A stretch of DNA of 64,000 nucleotides, from positions 84,129 through 148,128 of the forward strand of contig NZ_BPFX01000016.1 of NCBI RefSeq assembly GCF_019655855.1, read 5' to 3'. The notes below the pieces were generated by a model that made no database searches, was not told where the DNA came from, and worked only from the letters and a program-made list of their open reading frames with translations. Both the position numbers and the translations under genes were made by a program. This stretch comes from Pseudomonas paralcaligenes. GTDB taxonomy: Bacteria; Pseudomonadota; Gammaproteobacteria; Pseudomonadales; Pseudomonadaceae. Below, in pieces: positions 20,641 to 27,640 of the stretch; position 1 is the stretch's first letter, and every line of letters starts with the position of its first letter.

Positions 20641-20969
20641 ACCTGTGGCTGGAACTCCTCGTCTGCGCGCTGCTCCTGCTCGGCAGCGGCTTCGTCCTGA
20701 TCGGCGCCATCGGCCTCTACCGCCTGCCAGACTTCTTCACCCGCCTGCACGGCCCGACCAAGGCCACCACCCTCGGCGTCGGCGGCATGGTCGTGGCCTC
20801 GCTGGTGTTCTTCAGCGCGGGCGAGCGCGGGCTCAGCCTGCACGAACTGCTGATCAGCCTGTTCCTGTTCATCAGCGCCCCGGTCAGCGCCTACATGCTG
20901 GCCAAGGCCGCGGTGCTGCAGCAACTGCCGCTGGAGCCGAAGACCCGCGGCAAGCCCTGGGAGCAGTAG
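20637..20969 (+). CDS. shaG: Na+/H+ antiporter subunit G
   Basis: The 110-residue MrpG/MnhG-type subunit has three helices. The conserved IGLYRLPDFFTRLHGPTKA segment bridges helices one and two. It ends the operon. No convincing hairpin terminator is visible in the 91 bases before the next gene. Confidence 0.94.
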   Translation: MNLWLELLVCALLLLGSGFVLIGAIGLYRLPDFFTRLHGPTKATTLGVGGMVVASLVFFSAGERGLSLHELLISLFLFISAPVSAYMLAKAAVLQQLPLEPKTRGKPWEQ

Positions 20970-21060
20970 CTGTTTATGGCGGTTGGCTTGGTTGTGTGAC
21001 GCCAGTAATGGGGGGTTAGGCTCTGCCCATTCCGGCATATAGCATCTGGCAGGCACCCTT

Positions 21061-21558
21061 GTGGAAGAGCATTTTCTCCAATCTTCATACCGTGAAAAGT
21101 TGGTTGAGCATCTACTGATCGGAGAGTTGTTAAAGCATTCCTGGAGAATAAAGGACTTCAGTCTTGAGATTTCAAAGCCCGAAGTCGACAGATCGGGTTA
21201 CGACCTGATAGCCGAAGCGAACGGCTACATCAGGCATGTCCAGCTCAAAGCGGCCTTCATTGGCTCATCTACTTCACAGCAGAAAATCCATATTTCGCTG
21301 GCAAAGAAACCTTCAGGATGTGTGGTGCTGGTTTATTTCAATAGCGAAACGCTTGCACTCGGGCCGTTCCTATATTTCGGGTCAGCACCGGGTCAGCCAT
21401 TGCCAAGTTTGGAAAGCATGAAGATCGCCAAACACACCAAAGGTAATGTGGAGGGAATTAAAGCTGAGAGACCTAACATCCGGGTTTTGAACAAGGCTCA
21501 CTTCATCAAGCTCAACGATATTCAAGGCTTGTACAACCAGCTCTTCGTAAGCGCCTGA
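21061..21558 (+). CDS. Lone PD-(D/E)XK-like (restriction-fold) protein
   Basis: I do not recognise the exact family. The 165-residue product starts at a GTG. It has an N-terminal helix with Glu12/Glu16, then a strand pair YDLIAE...HVQLKA placing Asp48 and the Gln61-x-Lys63 triad at the spacing of a PD-(D/E)XK nuclease core of the QxK subtype, as in Mrr-like enzymes. A strand VVLVYFN and a predicted helical C-terminus follow. Base and codon use are AT-richer than the neighbours, suggesting acquisition. No methylase or helicase partner is adjacent. It could be an orphan restriction-like or repair nuclease. Confidence 0.65.
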   Translation: MEEHFLQSSYREKLVEHLLIGELLKHSWRIKDFSLEISKPEVDRSGYDLIAEANGYIRHVQLKAAFIGSSTSQQKIHISLAKKPSGCVVLVYFNSETLALGPFLYFGSAPGQPLPSLESMKIAKHTKGNVEGIKAERPNIRVLNKAHFIKLNDIQGLYNQLFVSA

Positions 21559-21681
21559 AACGACTCGGGCGTTTGTTACGCTCGCCCCCGAATCTGCTCC
21601 CGCACAGTTTTGCCCGCCCGCTGTGCCTGTCGGCCCCCCTGTCCGGCGCCTACACTCGGGGTTTTCGATCCGGAGGTGGCG

Positions 21682-22587
21682 ATGGCCCGGCAGGGACGTG
21701 CGTTCGCGATGGCCTGCCTGGTGCTGGCGATGGCCCTGTGGGGCAGCTCGTTCATCGCGCTCAAGTTCGCCTTCGCCGAGCTGCCGCCGATGTGGGTGAT
21801 CTTCGGCCGCATGTTCCTCGGCAGCCTGGTATTCCTGCTGGCCTGGCGCTGGCGCGGCCGCCTCGACTACCGCCGTGGCGACTGGCGCTACCTGCTCGCC
21901 CTGGCCGCCTGCGAACCCTGCCTGTACTTCATCTTCGAGGCGCTGGCGCTGCAGAACACCAGCGCCACCCAGGCCGGCATGATCACCGCGCTGCTGCCGC
22001 TGATGGTGGCCATGGGCGCCTTCGTCTTCCTGCGCGAGCGGGTGGCCCGCAGCACCTGGGCCGGCTTCCTGCTGGCGGTGTGCGGGGCGGTCTGGCTGAG
22101 CCTGACCGGCGAGGCGGACGCCAGCGCGCCGGCGCCACTGCTCGGCAACTTCTACGAATTCGTCGCGATACTCTGCGCCACCTGCTACACGCTGCTGCTG
22201 AAGTTCCTCTGCGAGCGCTACTCGCCCTTCGTGCTCACCGCCATGCAGGCGTTCATCGGTTCGCTGTTCTTCCTGCCGCTGGCGCTGCTCACCGAACCGC
22301 TGCCGAGCCAGTTCGGCGCGCTCGGCATCGGCTCGGTGATTTACCTGGGCCTGGTGGTCACGGTGGGCGCCTACAGCCTGTACAACTTCGGCGTCAGCCG
22401 GCTGCCGGCCAGCCAGGCGTCCGGCTTCACCAACCTGCTGCCGGTGTTCACCCTGATCTTCGCCGCGCTGCTGCTGGGCGAGAGCCTGGCGCCGGCGCAG
22501 TACGCCGCCGCCGCGCTGGTGTTCGCCGGCGTGGCGCTGAGCCAGTGGCGCAGCACGGCCCCGGCGCCGGCCGGCATTCTCGACTGA
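21682..22587 (+). CDS. EamA-family drug/metabolite (DMT) exporter
   Basis: This inner-membrane protein of 301 residues has ten predicted helices in two EamA repeats, with MALWGSSFIALKFAF in the first and LPASQASGFTNLLPVFTLIF in the second. Such proteins commonly export amino acids or metabolites. The ATG at 21682 has a GGAGGTGG site 4 bases upstream; a TTG 72 bases earlier gives a Cys/Pro-rich non-membrane extension and is rejected. It heads an operon with the PLP enzyme 9 bases downstream and a GNAT enzyme. Confidence 0.9.
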   Translation: MARQGRAFAMACLVLAMALWGSSFIALKFAFAELPPMWVIFGRMFLGSLVFLLAWRWRGRLDYRRGDWRYLLALAACEPCLYFIFEALALQNTSATQAGMITALLPLMVAMGAFVFLRERVARSTWAGFLLAVCGAVWLSLTGEADASAPAPLLGNFYEFVAILCATCYTLLLKFLCERYSPFVLTAMQAFIGSLFFLPLALLTEPLPSQFGALGIGSVIYLGLVVTVGAYSLYNFGVSRLPASQASGFTNLLPVFTLIFAALLLGESLAPAQYAAAALVFAGVALSQWRSTAPAPAGILD

Positions 22588-22596
22588 GGTGATGGC

Positions 22597-23688
22597 ATGA
22601 CCGACACACGTCCCTGGACCCGCGAGGCGCTGCGCATCATCGAGGCGGACTTCCAGCGCAGCGCCGACACCCACCTGATCCCGCTGGCACTGCCGGGCCT
22701 GCCCGGCGTCGAGCTGTACTTCAAGGACGAGTCGAGCCACCCCACCGGCAGCCTCAAGCACCGCCTGGCCCGCTCGCTGTTCCTCTACGCCCTGTGCAAC
22801 GGCTGGCTGCGGCCGGGGGCGCCGGTGATCGAGGCGTCCAGCGGCTCCACCGCGATTTCCGAGGCGTACTTCGCCCGCCTGCTGGGGCTGCCGTTCATCT
22901 CCGTGGTGCCGGCCGGTACGGCCAAGGAGAAGCTGGCGCAGATCGCCTTCCACGGCGGGCAGACGCACTTGGTCGACGACCCCACGCGCATCCACGCCGA
23001 GTCGGTGCGCCTGGCCGGCGAGACCGGCGGCCACTTCATGGATCAGTTCACCTACGCCGAGCGGGCCACCGACTGGCGGGCGAACAACAACATCGCCGAG
23101 TCGATCTTCCAGCAGATGCGCCACGAACGCTTCCCCGAACCGGCCTGGCTGGTGTCCAGCCCCGGCACCGGCGGCACCCTGGCGACCCTGGGCCGCTACG
23201 TGCGCTACCGCCAGCACGCCACCCGCGTGCTGTGCGCCGACGCCGAGCGCTCGGTGTTCTTCGACAGCTACGTCAGCGGCGACCGCGGCCTGACCCTGGA
23301 CTGCGGCTCGCGCATCGAAGGCATCGGCCGGCCGCGGGTCGAGCCCTCGTTCATGCCCCAGGTGATCGACGCCATGTGCAAGGTGCCGGACGCCCTGTCC
23401 CTGGCTGCCATGCACTACCTGGCGCGGCGCCTGGGCCGGCGGGTCGGCGGCTCCAGCGGCACCAATCTGGTCGGCGCGCTGCTGGTGGCGCGGCGGATGG
23501 TCGAGGCCGGCCAGGCCGGCTCGGTGGTGGCGATCCTCTGCGACGGCGGCGAGCGCTACGCCACCAGCTACTACTGCGACGCCTGGCTGGCGCAGCAGGG
23601 CTACGACCTGGCGCCGCTGATCGACCGGGTGGCCGCCTGCGCGGAGCGGGGCGAGGCCCTGCCCGACATGCCGCGGAGCTGGCCATGA
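22597..23688 (+). CDS. PLP-dependent cysteine synthase-like / Cds1-type cysteine desulfhydrase
   Basis: This fold-type II PLP enzyme has 363 residues. Lys54 in HPTGSLKHRLA is the likely PLP Schiff-base residue. ASSGSTAIS and the phosphate-binding loop SSPGTGGTL complete the cofactor site. It differs from CysK/CysM and is closer to the family of mycobacterial Cds1, which breaks L-cysteine down to pyruvate, ammonia and sulfide. The position between an EamA exporter and an acetyltransferase suggests handling of excess cysteine or a related amino acid. Substrate is inferred. Confidence 0.85.
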   Translation: MTDTRPWTREALRIIEADFQRSADTHLIPLALPGLPGVELYFKDESSHPTGSLKHRLARSLFLYALCNGWLRPGAPVIEASSGSTAISEAYFARLLGLPFISVVPAGTAKEKLAQIAFHGGQTHLVDDPTRIHAESVRLAGETGGHFMDQFTYAERATDWRANNNIAESIFQQMRHERFPEPAWLVSSPGTGGTLATLGRYVRYRQHATRVLCADAERSVFFDSYVSGDRGLTLDCGSRIEGIGRPRVEPSFMPQVIDAMCKVPDALSLAAMHYLARRLGRRVGGSSGTNLVGALLVARRMVEAGQAGSVVAILCDGGERYATSYYCDAWLAQQGYDLAPLIDRVAACAERGEALPDMPRSWP

Positions 23689-24200
23689 GCGAGACGTTCA
23701 ACAGCCGCGCGGCGCAGCCCGCGGACATCCCGGCGATGACCACCTTCATCTTCGAGCACGGCCCCAACCCCTGGAACCACCTGCCGGAGGACGCCGTGCT
23801 GGCGCACCTGCGGGGTATCTCCGAGGGTTCGGTGCGGGCCGTGCTGGCGGAGCGGGCGGACGGCGCGCTGGCCGGCTTCGTCACCTTCCTCGCCAGCGAT
23901 GACTTCGCCCACCACCAGCCGGCGGGGCGCCGCGACCTGCCCCGGGGCTACGTCGGCGAGGCGGTGGTGCACCGTGACCTGGCCGGTCGCGGCCTGGGCA
24001 GTCGCCTGCTCGGCGAGGCCGTGCGCGGGCTCGGCGAGCTGGGCATCCACGACATCTACATCGAGCGCCACGAGGAAAACGCCGGCTCGGCGGGCATGAT
24101 GCGCAAGGCCGGCTTCGTCGAGGTGGCGACGTTCGCCGACCCGCAGCGCCGCACCGCCGGTTCGCGGCGTACCACGCTCTGCTACCTGCGCACGCGCTAG
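23685..24200 (+). CDS. GNAT family N-acetyltransferase
   Basis: The 171-residue protein carries the GNAT acetyl-CoA site: the beta-bulge strand GYVGEAVVHRDLAG followed by the pyrophosphate loop RGLGSRLLGEAV near residues 98-115. It ends with a typical strand, NAGSAGMMRKAGFVEVA. The ATG overlaps the preceding PLP enzyme stop, so the two are co-translated. It converges with the GAPDH gene, sharing 4 bases. The substrate may be an amino acid made or used by its operon partner. Confidence 0.88.
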   Translation: MSETFNSRAAQPADIPAMTTFIFEHGPNPWNHLPEDAVLAHLRGISEGSVRAVLAERADGALAGFVTFLASDDFAHHQPAGRRDLPRGYVGEAVVHRDLAGRGLGSRLLGEAVRGLGELGIHDIYIERHEENAGSAGMMRKAGFVEVATFADPQRRTAGSRRTTLCYLRTR

Positions 24201-25207
24201 GCGGCGCGTGCTCCCGGCCAGGCCAGCAGCACGTCGAGCAGGCGGTTGGCGAAGGCCCACTCGTTGTCGTACCAGGCCAGCACCTTGACCAGATCGTCGC
24301 CCTGCACCCGGGTGTGGTTGAGGTCGACCACGCAGGACACCGGGTAGCCGTTGAAGTCCGCGGACACCAGCGGCACCTCGTTGCACTCCATCACGCCCGG
24401 CGGCAGCCGTTGCGCGGCCTGGCGCAGGAGATCGTCGATCGCCTCGCGACTGGTCGGACGCTCGCTGGTGAAGGTCAGGTCGAGCAGCGACACGTTGGCG
24501 GTCGGCACCCGCACCGCCAGGCCATCCAGGCGCCCCTCCAGCTCCGGCAGTACCAGGCCGATGGTCTTCGCCGCGCCGGTGGCGGTGGGGATCATCGACA
24601 GGGCGGCGGCACGGGCGCGGTAGAGGTCGGCGTGGGTCTTGTCGAGCAGGTTCTGGTCGTTGGTGTAGGCGTGCACCGTGGTCATCAGGCCCTGGCGGAT
24701 GCCCACCCCGGCGTGCAGCGCCTGGGCCAGCGGCGCCAGGCAGTTGGTGGTGCAGGAGGCGTTGGAGACGATCCGCTGGTCGCCCAGCAGGTGATGGTTG
24801 ACGCCATAGACCACGGTCAGGTCGGCCGTCTCCAGCGGGTGCGACAGCAGCACCCGCGCCGCGCCGGCGGTCAGGTGCTGTTCGGCGAGCGCGCGCTTCT
24901 TCGACTTGCCGGTGCAGTCCACCACCACGTCCACCGCGAGCTGCCCCCAGGGCAGCTGGGTGAAGTCCTTCTGGCTGACCAGGCGGATCGGCTGGCCGTC
25001 TACCTGCAGGGTGTCGTCGTGCAGCTCGACCTGGCCGCCGAAGCGGCCGAAGGTGGAATCGAAGCGGGTCAGGTGGGCGAGGGTGGCGAAATCGCCGATC
25101 TCGTTGATCGCCTCGATCCGCAGCCGGCTTTGCAGCCCGCGCTCGAACAAGGCACGCAACAGGGCTCGGCCGATGCGCCCGTAACCGTTGAGGGCAATAC
25201 GCAGCAT
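24197..25207 (-). CDS. gap: Type I glyceraldehyde-3-phosphate dehydrogenase family protein
   Basis: The 336-residue NAD-binding oxidoreductase starts with NGYGRIGRALLRAL, has the catalytic cysteine in SNASCTTNC, and ends with the conserved DLVKVLAWYDNEWAFANR. It oxidises glyceraldehyde 3-phosphate or the related erythrose 4-phosphate. The central LLSHPLETADLTVVYGVN resembles erythrose-4-phosphate dehydrogenase (Epd), whereas TTVHAYTNDQN is GAPDH-like, so it is likely a divergent paralogue rather than the main glycolytic enzyme. No glycolytic gene is adjacent. Confidence 0.88.
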   Translation of the reverse strand: MLRIALNGYGRIGRALLRALFERGLQSRLRIEAINEIGDFATLAHLTRFDSTFGRFGGQVELHDDTLQVDGQPIRLVSQKDFTQLPWGQLAVDVVVDCTGKSKKRALAEQHLTAGAARVLLSHPLETADLTVVYGVNHHLLGDQRIVSNASCTTNCLAPLAQALHAGVGIRQGLMTTVHAYTNDQNLLDKTHADLYRARAAALSMIPTATGAAKTIGLVLPELEGRLDGLAVRVPTANVSLLDLTFTSERPTSREAIDDLLRQAAQRLPPGVMECNEVPLVSADFNGYPVSCVVDLNHTRVQGDDLVKVLAWYDNEWAFANRLLDVLLAWPGARAA

Positions 25208-25280
25208 GGTGGTTTCCGACTGTCTGGGTTCGCCCTCAGCATAGGCGCCTCCCCAACCCTTCGAAAGCGAGGCGGGCCGC

Positions 25281-25952
25281 TCAGAGGCTGCGCGCGCCGC
25301 CGAAGGAGGCGCAGCCCCGGCGCACCTCGCCGTTCAGGCGCAGCTCGGCGCTGAGGTGCTGCACCGAGCCGCTCATGCTGTCCACGCAGCGCTGCGGCGT
25401 CAGCCACAGCTCCAGGCGATGGTCGTTGGCCTCGCTGCTGAGGCTGAAGCTGCCGCCCGGCAGTTGCTCCTCCAGGTAGGGCACCGCCAACGGCTCCTGG
25501 CCGGGGCGCAGCAGCACCAGGCCGCGTTCGCTCACGCCCAGGCTCCAGTCCGGCTCATTGCCGCTGGCGCGCAGCAGCAGCCGGTCGAAGCCCGGTTCGT
25601 TGCAACCCGGGCCCTCGCCCTGCAGGCGGTAGACCCGGTCCAGCCGCAGCTCGCCGTCGAGCCCCGCCTGCTGGGTGCCGCGGGACCAACCACGGAGGTC
25701 GACGAACAGGCTGTCGTGGCCGTCAGTGAGCAGCTCGCCGGCGTCCCGCAGGGCCTGTGCGCTGCCTTCCCCGGCGACGGCGATGCGTCGCTGCTCGCCG
25801 CAGGGCTGCAGCACCAGCCGCTCGCCTTCGACGGACAACTGGCCCTGCAGGCGCTGGGCCGGGACGACGGGTTTCGGGTCGTACACCGTGAACAACTGGC
25901 AGCCGGCGAACAGCGGCAGCAGGGCGAACAACAGCGAGCGGGCGTGAGGCAT
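25281..25952 (-). CDS. Lipoprotein of the COG3650 / NEPxW type
   Basis: The 223-residue protein starts with a lipoprotein signal peptide (LLPLFAGC, Cys17 in the mature N-terminus). It contains a beta-rich domain with [16 protein letters not shown], the hallmark of the COG3650 family of envelope proteins, and a META-like C-terminal part with Cys residues. The function is unknown. The ATG at 25952 is chosen because the upstream frame runs into the divergent yceH promoter region and has no signal sequence. Confidence 0.8.
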   Translation of the reverse strand: MPHARSLLFALLPLFAGCQLFTVYDPKPVVPAQRLQGQLSVEGERLVLQPCGEQRRIAVAGEGSAQALRDAGELLTDGHDSLFVDLRGWSRGTQQAGLDGELRLDRVYRLQGEGPGCNEPGFDRLLLRASGNEPDWSLGVSERGLVLLRPGQEPLAVPYLEEQLPGGSFSLSSEANDHRLELWLTPQRCVDSMSGSVQHLSAELRLNGEVRRGCASFGGARSL

Positions 25953-26082
25953 GGTGGCTCTCCTGGCGACAGCGGCCAACTTACCCAGCCTGGGCGGCCA
26001 GCTCAAGCGTCGTGGCCTGCGAGTTTTCAGGAGGCGCCGGGCGTGGCAGGCTAGGCGCCTTCCACATCGCACGGGAATGCCC

Positions 26083-26727
26083 ATGTCCAGCGTCACAGAA
26101 GACCGCGAACCGCTCAACGCCACCGAGATCCGCATACTCGGCTGCCTGATCGAGAAGCAGGCCACCACCCCGGAAACCTACCCGCTGACCGTCAACGCCC
26201 TGGTCCTGGCCTGCAACCAGAAGACCAGCCGCGAGCCGCTGATGAACCTTACCGAAGGCCAGGTCGGCCAGGCCCTGCGTGCCCTGGAGGGGCGCGGCTT
26301 CACCCGCCTGGTGATGGGTGGCCGCGCCGACCGCTGGGAGCATCGGGTGGACAAGGCACTGCAACTGGTCAAGCCGCAGCAGACCCTGCTCGGCCTGCTG
26401 TTCCTGCGCGGGCCGCAGACCATCAGCGAGCTGCTGACCCGCAGCAACCGCCTGTACCAGTTCGAGGATGCCGCCGAAGTGCAGCACCAGCTGGAGCGCC
26501 TGATCGGCCGCGAACTGGCCTGCCTGCTGCCGCGCCAAAGCGGCCAGCGGGAGGAGCGCTACATGCACCAGCTCGGCGAGGCCGCTGACCTGGAGGCCCT
26601 GCTGGCCGCGCGCCAGAGCGATGCCCCTGCTCCCCGTGGCGGCGCAGACGAAGGCCGCATCGCCGAGCTGGAGGCGCGCATCGCCGCGCTGGAAGAGCGC
26701 CTGGCCCGGCTGGAGGAGCAGGCATGA
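26083..26727 (+). CDS. yceH: YceH/DUF480 family protein
   Basis: The 214-residue cytosolic protein has tandem winged-helix DUF480 repeats ([19 protein letters not shown], then [19 protein letters not shown]) followed by a C-terminal coiled coil of IAxLExR repeats. The winged helices suggest nucleic-acid binding, but the role is unknown. Of two close in-frame ATGs, 26083 has a GGGA site 6 bases upstream and is preferred. It overlaps the next gene by 4 bases. Confidence 0.9.
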   Translation: MSSVTEDREPLNATEIRILGCLIEKQATTPETYPLTVNALVLACNQKTSREPLMNLTEGQVGQALRALEGRGFTRLVMGGRADRWEHRVDKALQLVKPQQTLLGLLFLRGPQTISELLTRSNRLYQFEDAAEVQHQLERLIGRELACLLPRQSGQREERYMHQLGEAADLEALLAARQSDAPAPRGGADEGRIAELEARIAALEERLARLEEQA

Positions 26728-27029
26728 GCCTGCTCGACGCCCTGCGCGGCGCCGACATGCTGCTGATCGACGGCCTGCACGCCTGGCAGTTCGAGCTGGA
26801 CGAACAGGCCACCGGCGAGCAGCCGCAGCTCAGCGTCGAGTGCATGGACGGTCGCGTCCGCCGCGTCTGGCAGTTCAGCGCTGTTGCCGTGGCCGTCGCC
26901 GTGGCGACGGACGGAGCCGGCGGATGGCGTATCTACGATGCTGAAGGCGAGCACGAACTGGTCTGCCTCGGTGCGATCAGCGCGAGCAACGACGATGACG
27001 AAGAAGGCGAGCCCGAGCCTGCGTCGTAG
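26724..27029 (+). CDS. Small acidic protein (DUF5629-like)
   Basis: This 101-residue protein has an N-terminal helix, a beta-rich centre ([20 protein letters not shown]) and an acidic tail. It looks like a small Pseudomonas family that I believe is catalogued as DUF5629; that match is from memory. Its ATG overlaps the yceH stop, so it is co-translated with yceH. No function is known. Confidence 0.7.
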   Translation: MSLLDALRGADMLLIDGLHAWQFELDEQATGEQPQLSVECMDGRVRRVWQFSAVAVAVAVATDGAGGWRIYDAEGEHELVCLGAISASNDDDEEGEPEPAS

Positions 27030-27094
27030 GGTTCGCCATGCGCACCGGCAAGTTCCGTACAGGGCCTTGGTGCGCACGGCGCACCCTACCAACA
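27030..27094. repeat. Intergenic palindromic repeat
   Basis: GTAGGGTTCGCCATGCGCACCGG and GTGCGCACGGCGCACCCTAC form an imperfect inverted repeat around the yceH-operon end. It is one of the genus-typical palindromes with GTAGGGTGCGCC-like arms. Confidence 0.55.
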
Positions 27095-27126
27095 CCGCGA
27101 CTCCGCTGCGGGAGCGCGGCGTTTTT
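27095..27126 (+). terminator. Rho-independent terminator after the yceH operon
   Basis: CCGCG-A-CTCC pairs with GGAG-CGCGG around GCTGCG, with one bulged A, and is followed by CG and five T. The T-tract is the start of the TTTTTCAT octamer that borders the repeat element at 27130. Confidence 0.7.
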
Positions 27127-27129
27127 CAT

Positions 27130-27469
27130 AGCTGTGTACCCGTTATGGGTTGTAGTGCCCCGACCCCTTCTGGGTCCCCGTCTGCGCGGGGATGACGAGG
27201 TAGGGGGTGGAGTTTCTAATTTCTTCCGAAACCGTCATTCCCGCGCCGGCGGGAATCCAGGGGCAGGCAACTGCAGCGCTCAGATAGAGAGGCTTGACCG
27301 CGAGCGCGTAGGTTGGGTTTAGCCGCTTGCCGGCGTAACCCACCGTAGTGCCTCAGTCGATTGCGCTGGTGGGTCACGGCCTGTGGCCTAACCCACCCCG
27401 CGGGTTCTCCAGGCAGGCCGTTTTCGCAGGGCAGCTGTAGCGTCTGCAACACGCAACAGGGGCATAGCC
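27130..27469. mobile_element. MITE-like composite repeat, copy A, flanked by TTTTTCAT
   Basis: This 340-bp non-coding element lies between two direct copies of TTTTTCAT (27122-27129 and 27470-27477). Its ends are imperfect inverted repeats: AGCTGTGTACCCGTT on the left, and the complement of the right end reads GGCTATGCCCCTGTT. Inside are several palindromes, including a TCATTCCCGCG type and a GGGTTAGCCGC...GGCGTAACCCA type. A second copy with the same internal order is at 35309-35637. There is no reading frame, so movement would need a transposase elsewhere. Confidence 0.7.
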
Positions 27470-27477
27470 TTTTTCAT

Positions 27478-27613
27478 AGCTATGTCCCCGTTAAATCTTG
27501 CATACCTTCCTTGTGGGAGCGGATTTATCCGCGATTTTCGCGGCCAATCGGAATGCCCCCAAGCGCTCCCACAAAAGCAGGATTGCGCCACCAATACGCA
27601 ACGGGCCATAGCC
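27478..27613. mobile_element. Short sister repeat A2, flanked by TTTTTCAT
   Basis: A 136-bp element shares the TTTTTCAT at 27470-27477 with copy A and ends at another TTTTTCAT (27614-27621). Its ends AGCTATGTCCCCGTT and the complement GGCTATGGCCCGTTG match those of copies A and B. Its core is a single REP palindrome starting TTGTGGGAGCGGATTTATCC. It looks like a deleted or simpler member of the same family inserted in tandem. Confidence 0.65.
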
Positions 27614-27640
27614 TTTTTCATGACCCGGAGAGCCTGGGCG

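Larger units (their letters stand above)
27030..27640. other. Intergenic repeat-rich stretch between the yceH operon and the receptor gene
   Basis: These 611 bases hold no gene. They are filled by the palindrome at 27030-27094, the terminator at 27095-27126, and the two TTTTTCAT-flanked elements at 27130-27469 and 27478-27613. Confidence 0.8.

Noticed and set aside
27122..27621. TTTTTCAT read as an attachment site of the Tn4371-like element seen at the left edge
   Set aside because: I recall TTTTTCAT as an attachment core of Tn4371-like elements, but the trb element ends near 7 kb and these octamers are 20-28 kb away, flanking small non-coding repeats. They are better explained by insertion of those repeats.
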